Source: Lavandula angustifolia (taxonomy: Eukaryota; Streptophyta; Magnoliopsida; Lamiales; Lamiaceae). From it: a DNA stretch of 64,000 nucleotides. The notes beneath the pieces are model-generated. The model worked only from the letters and a program-made list of their open reading frames with translations, ran no database searches and was not told the DNA's origin. The DNA lies in NCBI GenBank assembly GCA_028984105.1, contig CM054825.1:18679795-18743794 (forward strand), in the 5' to 3' direction. Below are positions 54,657 through 64,000 of the stretch, piece after piece. Numbering within the stretch: position 1 is the first letter of the stretch; each line of letters opens with the position of its first letter. Both the position numbers and the translations under genes were made by a program.

Positions 54657-57600
54657 TCATAGAAGTAACCTCGCTCTAGACTGCAGGCTGGTTAACGAAC
54701 CACGAGCAGCCTCACTTTCAGAAACATGGTCAAAAGTAGCTGCGATTTTTATCAAGTTTTGGATGATGAACGATGCCTCGTCTTCCCAGTTTCTAGTATC
54801 CAACCTATTTCCATAAGTTCCTTCAAACTTATGGGACATTGATGCAGCCTTTTGTAGTACTGAATCAGGAAATCCTGCTAAGCGAGCAACGTTAACACCG
54901 TAACTTTTAGGGCATGCACCTGGTGTCAACTTGTACAGGAACACTACTTCCTCTAAAGACGCCTCTCCTTTTTCGACTTGGCAAGCCATATGACAGAGAG
55001 CCACCTGCATCAAAACACCAGATTAGATTATTGACAAGTGCAATCTAGAAACCTCAACAAAATAAAGTTACAAGAAAAGAAGCATCGAGTTATTATAGTT
55101 CATTTGGAAAAAGGAAAATATGATTAGCATACCTTGGGATCACTCTGGTAGTCAATAGCTAATCTATGATAATGAGTAGAAAACATTCCTCGACATTGTA
55201 CTCCACGAACAAAATGTTCAAGCACCGACGAACTGACAAAAGAATCCAGATAAGAGATTAAAGCGAAAAATACAAACAACGTGTACTATTCTCTTGACAA
55301 TATAAAGTAGCTCATACGCGATGGCTTGTCCATCTGATGTCGATGTTCCCCGTCCCAGCTCATCCAGAGCCACAAGTGAACTGCGCGTTGCTGACGTCTA
55401 CATTAATCACGACAGTAAGGTTACATGTCAAGATATCAAACTTAGGTAACTACATGTATAAAAACTAATTTGAAGCTCTATACCAGAAGGATCCTCTACT
55501 TCGGGTTCATATTTAACTCCTTTTAAAAGTACTAATACGGCATTTGGGGAAGACATATAATGAAGAATTTTATTGGCCGGTATTTTAAATTACGAACAAC
55601 AGCAGATCTTATCCCGCTCCCCGTTACCCCATTTAGGGGTTAGTCCAAGCCGATTAGCTATCAAATCCTCATACCCATTGTATATCTAGTTAAAATAAAA
55701 GTACCCTCCTCAAATCCCAGTGGATGATAAGATATTAAGATAGATGGTAATACCCATAAACATATTGACAAGATCAACTTACCAGCATTGATGCAGTTTC
55801 CAGAAGCTCTGTCAGAAATGTGCTCTGCCCAGCCATAATTTGATCTTTAGCACCCATTCGAACAAATATACGGTCAAAAGGATTCAAAGTAAAACTTTCT
55901 GCAGGCACATCAGCTCCTATCTGTGGAGAATCAAAGTAAAGCTGTTCACAAAGAAAGCAAAACAACAAAGTACTAGTTGGAAAATGCGATCCAACACCAA
56001 ACCTGAGCCAAAATCACAGCCAAGCAAACTTGGCGGAGAAGAGTAGACTTCCCACCCATGTTAGGACCAGTAAGGAGTATAAAGCTGGAGTGATCAGAAC
56101 CACCTAGAGTAACATCATTGGTGACAAAGGTGCCCTCTCCCAGGGTATCACTCCTCAGAAAAGGATGGCCTAAGCTTTTAGCTCTAAGGAATGGGACTTC
56201 ATCAGGACTCGGAGAAGCTATAACGGGACGGCAACTTTTCCCTTCATAATAATCACTTGCAGTGGATAAGCTGATTAAAACATCCAGCTCTGCAAAATAG
56301 CAACCCAAGGCTCCATATTCAGATAAGCAATTTCTTGAACCACCAGAAAACCATTGACCTTGTTAGAGTCTTAAAAGACATGGAGTAAAACACAAATGAA
56401 CATAAAGGGGACCAGTAATTTAAGCGAAGACTATCCAGATCAAAATACTGTGGTCACACAGCTATATGGGCATTCATTTTTGCAGGCAAGATTCCGTACC
56501 TATTTTTTGGGGTATATGAAATAAGACTGCACTGAGCTCCTTTCTTATGGTTCACATAAACGTACACATACATGAAAGTACTAATACCTGCTACAGTGGA
56601 TACATATTGTCTCCATTTCATGTGATTCTCACAAAATCGTTCTATTAACCTCTGAAGAATGCTTTTCAATGCTGACTCCTTCTCGGATTCAGCTTTTGAA
56701 AGCTCTCCTAACAATTCTTTTATCACTGGAGTCCAGTATCGGCAGAAACCCTGTGAAATTAATCATTCAGAAACAGTAATTAGAGAAAATTGAGATCCAC
56801 TCAAGCAAGAAAGAACAAGTAATTTCTCATTTGGTCAAATATATTATAAGTTTCCCAACTACAAAAGGACTACGGAAGAAGCGAAAGACCTTCTGAAAAA
56901 AACTATTCAGGAACGGACAAACTGGATTCTATTTGAGGAGCAACCTTAAAAAAATTGGTAGCTTTTATTTTCAAATGGAATCAAGCACTCATGTCATATG
57001 GAAAAAAAGTTTTTTCTTTTTTCACGTTCAAAGTAATTAGAAGTCACTGATCTTGGTTTTAAGAAAAAACCCTACTAGTCTACTGTAGAAAATAGTCTGC
57101 AAACGCAGGTCAAGTTACAATTCGACATACTTCCTACTGTATGAAAAAGAGTGGAAGAGTTGATGAACCAAAAAGAATCTTGCAGTTATGGATAAAAATT
57201 TAGAAAGACATGAAGAGAAATAAGCTTGAACCCCAGACCTCTCCCTTCTAGACAGCAGATATGGATGTCCCAAAGGAACAAGCAACTAAATAATGCTGAA
57301 TGTACTTGGAATTAGACAAAATTGTGGTTTTACCTTCTTCGATGATCGTAACTCATATTCCTTCGGAATATTCTCTGATAAATCCTCAGGCACTTCCAAA
57401 AGGTATGTATCTTTCCCAATTGTGACATAAGAAATCTGCAATAAATCCCAAATGAAGTAAAATTATAGGAGATGTTCAGTCATCAGACCCAGGCGATTTT
57501 AGAAACTTCTTACAGATGAATCTCCAAGGAATTTCTGCTGCTCCTTTAAATGTTTTCTGAGACTGGAGTCGATGCCTTTGACTACTTGACATGCAGCATC

Positions 57601-60600
57601 ATAATCAATGTCAGCCCCTTCTCGAGGTATGATGCGCCCTGACTGGTATGCTTCCTCCCAGTCGAAGGCATCCTTGAAATGCACGAAGATAGAATTGACA
57701 TCAGGAATCCCTGCTCCTGAAAACATGCAATATAAGGTGTTTTAATAACCTAGGAAAGTTACAGTGAAAAATGTTTCAGCTTATACCAGGAATTAATAGA
57801 TGACGTAATAGTCTAGACTCCACATTCTCTAAAATAGCACCAAGTGCAGAGCACGCATTTGTCATCATTTCACATCCACGAAGAACTGAAATGAACTCTC
57901 GGAGCAGTTTTTTTCCTGCATCTTCATATAGAACAACTTTATTTGCATTCCTGCCACTAGCTTCACTGTATTCTCCCCAGAAACCAAAAACAGAATCAGT
58001 TGAAGGATGTAGCAAATCTCATGGAAAATATTGAAACTGAAAAGCTGTACCTGCCAGCAAAGATGCGTGCAAGCACACGTTCCATGTCAGGTAGCTTGGA
58101 CAACTCTTTTCTGAAGGTAAGCACACCAGGTTGATTAACTCCCTGAGATTCAAAAAACTATAATTTTTAGAAAATGCACTTTACCATAGAAAGTTAAATT
58201 ACTACAGTCAGCATTAGCAATTTTCATTTATATCGCCCCTTTAATTTAGACACACACAGCAGATGAATAGATTGAAGCCAATAGACAACTAAACCTGCGA
58301 GAGAGCTTTTCGGAGTCAAATATACCTTTAGTTCTGCTATAGCATCCTGACGCTCCTTAATTGACTCAAGGTGATACAAAGGTCTTGCAAGCCATGTCCT
58401 AAGCAGCCTCTTACCAAATGCTGTGGCACAATGGTTCAATTGAGCATATAATGTCCTGAAAAGACAAAAATTACGGGGTAAACAACTTGGATCAAGAAAA
58501 TTCTACAACAAACATTACAGGAAACAGTGCTTAAGTTACCCAGAAGATTCTCCATTTCTGCTATTTTCAAATATCTCAAGATTTTCCAAGGCAGCAGCAT
58601 CAAGAACCATGTATGGTTTTTGGGCAATTTCACCAAAACCAGAGTGCGGGAGCAATTCAAATTTAGCAAATCTGAGAAGTGACACGTCAAGGAAAGCCTG
58701 CCTTAGATAGAAAAGAGTGCCACCAAGTGCTGAGAGTGCTTGGCTTCCATTTTCACCCTCATTTATTAGATTGGTTAGCACATCTGGTAGGCAGTTTCTA
58801 CTATCAATAGTCATTGAAGAACCACCAGACTGCACCATAGTTTCATTCTCTGATGAATTGTGAGATTGATCGCCAAGATGCTGATAAATGTTTGTAAGTT
58901 CAGAAATAGTTTTCTCAGCATTCCAGAATTCAGAGAAAGGAACCAGTTCATTAATCAGGGGGTTTCTTGTATGTCTAAATAGCGCTTTTTCGGTCTCCGG
59001 GCACAGCAACTTAGCCGGTTTTATAATTTCCACTGGCCTTAATTCAGATAACAAAGAGCTTAATGAACTGCAATCAGCATCGTCCCTGAACTGTTCAAAG
59101 GAACCATACTCAATCCCACAGAGAACACACACATAATAACATAAGAAAAGAAAGCATAAATGAACCCTGCTACAACAAGCATATGGAAAACATAAACAAC
59201 CTCCACTATTTACTTCATGGAATTCACCAATTAAGATTACCAAAACATTTAGGATGGGAGTAGTTTTATCAGCAATATAGTGATGACCTTCATAAAAATC
59301 TACAACAATAGCAGTAAAACGCAGGAAACCAAATAATCTTAAATCAGGAAAGAGCGCAAGCATATTCAAGCACATCCAGCTCTTTGCATGCTAGCTACAA
59401 AACAATTAAGTTATTCCATTCCACCTGCCCCAGGATAATTTTGCTTGTAGTAGCATCAACCGCACAGAAACCAAATATGTGGACCCCTTGTTCATTTGCT
59501 GATATTTGGCAGCTTTCAGTCACTGCTACTAGATACGAAGCATCAGGGTTGGTTGAAAGAGTTTCTCCCTCTGTTAAAGTTCCTTTAGTCACAACAGCAC
59601 ATATCTCACGTTTGACAACCTGGAATGATCCGCAGTAACTATCAAACATCATGATAATAACAAAGTTTTGCTATGAGTTACAGGACTGATTCTATTTAAT
59701 GAAATCAAAAGAAAAATTCTCTGAATGACCTTATCCTTAGATCCCTTTTCTTTTCGACGGAGATCAAGCTGTTCAGGTGTTTCTGTTTGCTCCACAACAA
59801 GAACTCGATAACCCTGAAAAGATAAAAATGCATATACAAATTTATTTTTTCAAGGAGGGGGCAAAACTACATGGGTAAAGGATATATGTGGAATCTTCTT
59901 ATAAAATTCAAGATACATGTTAAAAGTAATAAAAATGAGCTATAATAGATTGAAAACAGAAATTCAGAATGCAGGACAACCTTTCTTGCTAGCTTCTCTA
60001 CATTGATTGAGAAGTTCTTCTCAGGAAACCCACAGTGAGGTTGCTCCCCCTAACAGCACAAGAAGCAATCACCAAACAGCTAGAAACTTAAGCAAAAAAA
60101 TAGTCTAAAGAGAGCTAGTCAATCTCTCTATAGGTCTGAAATATTGATATTCGAAGTCTTTAAAACTGCAACATACTATCAAGATTCTCTCCTTCCCATC
60201 TAATAATAATAGCAGACCAACAAAAAAAAACAAGTTTTAACTATATCTAGTACCTTCATATATTGCAAACCAAGTTCTTTAGCTCCAACATGTGCATCCA
60301 TCTCAAAAAGTTCATAAAACTTGCCCATCTAGTTAAACAATAAAAAGAAAATGATTACACTTCTTGGAAAATCTACAACTAACCAAGTTGATAGCACAGA
60401 CATGAGATTCTTAGCTATCATAAATGAATTTGGCTGCTACCTTGAAAAAGAGAACTTTGTCCATATGCTTCGACTTAAATTCCCACCATTGACGCTAAAA
60501 TTGACAAACACGTCAGATTTACTATTTCAAGATATCATAAACAAGCTATAATCAGTCGTTTGAAGAAATCAAATACCTGGCCACCAGTTAAATTTTTTAC

Positions 60601-62065
60601 AAAGTCTTGAGGCAAGTATAAGGTTCTAGGATCATACTTTTCATCATCTGGGAGCCGGCGATTGGCGTCTTTACGATCTCTGATAAAAAGGGAACCAACT
60701 CAAAATCGTCCAAGAAACTCAGCAAATGCAAATGCTTCAAGCAAAGATGTCAATGCCTCAAAAGTATAAATAAACATTAGTTGCATTACTTCAAGATCCT
60801 GACGAAAGATAACCCCATGTAGAAGATCAAGTATATCTAACAACTTACAACTCAAGGAAGCGCAATTTCTCCGCTTCACGTTTGGCAAATCTTTCGGCTC
60901 CGTCTCCCACTGTAGAGCTATCTAGAAGTGATACCTTTGCACCTTCAATAACATAATCTAAAGTTTACTTCTGATGCACAAGTATCTTATAATAAAAAAC
61001 CATTGACATAATCTAAAGTCTATAGCGGTCACACAACATTGAACAAGATTGAGAAGAACCATTCACTAACATAAACTTGAAAAGCTAACATTAAACGGGT
61101 ACTAAAGAATCCAAATCAAGTTGCACTACTGATCTAATATGAATAACATACCTCATTAGTTTCTTGCATAAACAAAAAATTAGCTCATCATAAACCTAAA
61201 GAGAACACAGGAGCTATTTGGGAACCCATTACTTACTATGAGCACTAGTTCCGGTAGTTGGCTCGATGCCCTTCTTAGCATTGCCTGAAAGAGAAACGTT
61301 GGAAACCCCCTTCTTCAACTCTCCACCACTCTTGCCCTTTTTACTAACAACTGCTTCTCCTCCGCCCACTTTCCGTTTTCTAGAACTCGTATTATTCCTA
61401 ACACCAGCTCTTCCATTTCCTTCTTCCTCTTCCACTTCTAAATCCAAATCCTCCAAACAGTCTTCATCGTCGATTATTTCATTCGCCACCTTGCCCCCCC
61501 AATCCTCATCATTGGAATCATCTTCTGGCTCTTTGAGATCATCCTCATCCTCATCCGCATCCTCATCTTCCTGTACTGAAAATCTTCTCAGCCTCCTAAG
61601 CTTCTTCTTCGCCGGCTCCTCAATCCACTCAATCTTCTCCGCCGAAAGATTCAAACTTTCCTCTTCAGCATCACAATACTGAACCAAATGCTTCCCAGAT
61701 ATCTCATCAAAAGACTTAACGACGCCTTCGTACCAAGACTTATCCAATGGCCAATAAACCCTAATCCTCCTGTCAACAACCTCCGCACCGTACGATTTCT
61801 TCTCAGAGCTAGGCTTCTCAGTTGAAGAGGCGCCCAAGTTCGGGCTGATAACTAGGAGGGACTTCTTCCGCTTAGACGGGAGAGGTGAAGGAGTGACCGT
61901 ACTCGGGCTTCCTTCAGGGTTAGGGTTTTGCTTCGTAAGAGCGGGCAACGGCGATTCGGAAGGAGTCGGAGATGATCCCGGCGGCTTCTTGCCAAAGAAC
62001 GCAGTGATCTGACGCTGTTGATTAACCAAGGGCGACCGCCCGTTGCTCGTCTTTTTCGACGACAT
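54657..62065 (-). CDS. MSH6: DNA mismatch repair protein MSH6
   Basis: Twenty exons on the minus strand join to 3,876 nt (1,291 codons plus stop): 62065-61237, 60942-60849, 60679-60577, 60494-60441, 60328-60254, 60049-59981, 59813-59730, 59619-59425, 59090-58540, 58455-58326, 58142-58051, 57965-57787, 57716-57514, 57435-57334, 56750-56588, 56289-56003, 55920-55783, 55397-55318, 55232-55133, 55004-54657. MSH6 pairs with MSH2 (MutS-alpha) to recognise base mismatches in the nucleus. Visible: PIP box QRQITAFF (17-24) for PCNA, Tudor domain (about 96-150), acidic linker, the mismatch-contact motif Phe364-Tyr-Glu366, Walker A GPNMGGKST (about 1049-1057) and Walker B LVALDE (Asp1128-Glu1129) with the following GRGTSTSDG. 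Length is near the plant norm. No lesion seen. Confidence 0.95.
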
Positions 62066-62881
62066 CCGATTATGAGATATTATACAAATGCGACGGCTTT
62101 ATGTATAGTGTGAGAAGCCGAGAATGAGTGGTGAGTGGTGAGAATGAGGTTTAATATAGCGGGAATTGAAATGGGGAAGCGCGTTAGTTGGCGGGAATCC
62201 GAGGGAGGAAGAAGCCCTGCGGCGCGTGCATTTCAGTGTCCGGACTTTATGATTTCGGGCCGGCACGTTTTTCCTTTTTTTCTTTTGGGTTTTATTTTAC
62301 AAAAATAATTGTATGATGCATGTTCGAGAACCAATTGCGTCGGCTAGCCTTATAATTTGAGAGTAACTTGTTGAATCTAAACAAATTTAGATTTTTTTGG
62401 CATTTCGATCTCGCATGTTAAATCTTTATTTTTTGGTACTAGACAAAATGTAATAAATGGGGCTACTCAAAATGTCCATGAAACAAAACATTATTCACAT
62501 CTAAGATGTGCTTCTCTAACATCGTTCAGAAGTTGACATTGCAAGATATATATTGAACGCAAAATGGCCTTCAAAGTAGCTTAAGGGACTAGCAAATTTA
62601 TGCCAGACTCTTATTGTTCTCGTCTTCCAGTTTGCGAGAGCTTATTAATAATTTATTTCAACTTATTCTAAAAAATAAGCGTTTAGGTACGCATTTGAGA
62701 GGACTCTTAAAAACAATTTATTTCAACTTATTTTAAAAAATAATATGTTTTTGGCTTTTTTCGTTAGCCGGTAGGAATAGCTTATGAAATAGAGCTAAAA
62801 ATAGCTTATGAAAATAGATCATCGTATTAAATCTCATAAGAATAATTTTTAAACTATTTTTTTTCTCTAATTTAGTGCTTA
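62066..62881. other. MSH6 upstream region and intergenic DNA
   Basis: The first 150 bp are probably the MSH6 leader and promoter. At 62,640-62,760 a segment containing 'aatttatttcaacttatt' is present twice, about 64 bp apart. No other gene is seen. Confidence 0.4.
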
Positions 62882-63340
62882 TGTAACGACCCGAAATTTC
62901 GATATAAAATGCATTGCATATCTATTCATGCATGTTATCAAGTGTTTTAGTCCTGTAAGTCGAGCCTAAAAATTTAAATGAAAATTAAAGCATTTATCTT
63001 ATTTGTCATTAAATCATTTTTTGTTATGTAAGTTTATTTTGAACTTTGAATGTGTTTATTTATATCATATTATGATTATATTGTTATTTTTTAGATATAA
63101 AACATGATAGAATTATGAGGCAAGAATAATATTTATTTATTTTGGATTTCCTAAACCTATTAGGATGAAATGATATAATATTTTATATTGCACTAAGTTA
63201 TTAAGAGATAATTTGAAATTATGTTTTGTGAATAAAATAGATATTATACTTGTGATATACATATTTTAGGATAAAATCTAGTTGTGTTTATCCAATATCT
63301 TAATTTATCTATGATTAAATCTAGGGGGGTAAGTGGTTGG
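62882..63340 (+). mobile_element. possible start of a Ty3/gypsy LTR
   Basis: TGTAACGACCCGAAATTTCG at 62,882 is a terminus frequently seen in plant gypsy LTRs. The AT-rich DNA after it has no coding frame. The far end is lost in the homopolymer region, so no pair or duplication could be sought. Confidence 0.4.
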
Positions 63341-63860
<520 letters not shown>

Positions 63861-64000
63861 TTCTCTCTTTCCCCCGCTTTTTGCCCCTAAATCTCTGACT
63901 AAATTCTATATAAATTATATAAGTACAAAAATAATTATGGATAAAATAGTATTTGATACTTTTATGATTATGGGTCAATAGATAATTTACTCTAAGCCTA
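63861..64000. other. AT-rich DNA at window end
   Basis: Nothing recognised. Confidence 0.4.

Noticed and set aside
61266..61682. 138-codon plus-strand frame, Ser-rich
   Set aside because: It is the reverse complement of the acidic linker of MSH6 exon 1 (Asp/Glu codons read as Ser/Phe).

Overview
This window is nuclear DNA from a flowering plant. The evidence is spliced GT-AG genes of plant type (SAR1, MSH6, a DUF4228/PADRE protein, a RING-CH/DUF3675 protein), plant LTR retrotransposons primed by initiator tRNA-Met, a CACTA transposon, hAT and Mutator-like derivatives, and many short elements ending in the motif CTCCCTCCGTCCC. The style suggests a eudicot; I cannot name the species. No tRNA, rRNA, CRISPR or prokaryotic feature was seen.

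Region 1 (about 1-38,470) is a nested transposon cluster. The oldest layer, element B, is a large, badly decayed Ty1/copia element on the minus strand. Its truncated 5' LTR lies at 38,244-38,470 and its 3' end is lost near 2,000-2,600. Element A (15,284-34,291, minus strand, about 15 kb without its own insertions) is a related copia element inside B's integrase, flanked by a 5-bp duplication AATAC. A was itself hit by a CACTA transposon (21,392-25,384, duplication TTT) in RNase H and by a solo LTR in opposite orientation (30,226-31,906) in gag. B also carries a four-LTR array of a small non-autonomous LTR element (5,854-9,009, duplication GAGAA), two further solo LTRs (3,681-4,340, ATATC; 11,392-12,949, TAAGG), a hAT-like element (37,097-38,068) and several MITEs. 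A and B share an extra long coding region between pol and the 3' LTR; this is the most interesting coding feature of the cluster.

Region 2 (38,500-54,400) holds three host genes on the plus strand: SAR1 (three exons, 193 aa, COPII vesicle GTPase), a single-exon DUF4228 gene, and a seven-exon RING-CH gene (209 aa, probable membrane E3 ubiquitin ligase). They are separated by AT-rich intergenic DNA with MITEs, a broken LTR whose U3 half is inverted, and a 1.13-kb Mutator-like foldback element with a perfect 9-bp duplication (49,152-50,279).

Region 3 (54,657-62,065) is MSH6 on the minus strand. I could assemble 20 coding exons into an uninterrupted 1,291-residue frame with PIP box, Tudor domain, MutS domains and ATPase. 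It converges on the RING-CH gene with only 300 bp between stop codons. The last 2 kb holds a probable Ty3/gypsy LTR start and a homopolymer-dominated stretch (63,340-63,860) that looks like poor sequence rather than biology.

The host genes are unrelated housekeeping or signalling genes and do not form a functional cluster. Exon boundaries were placed by eye from splice consensus and frame continuity; family names rest on recognised motifs, not on searches.
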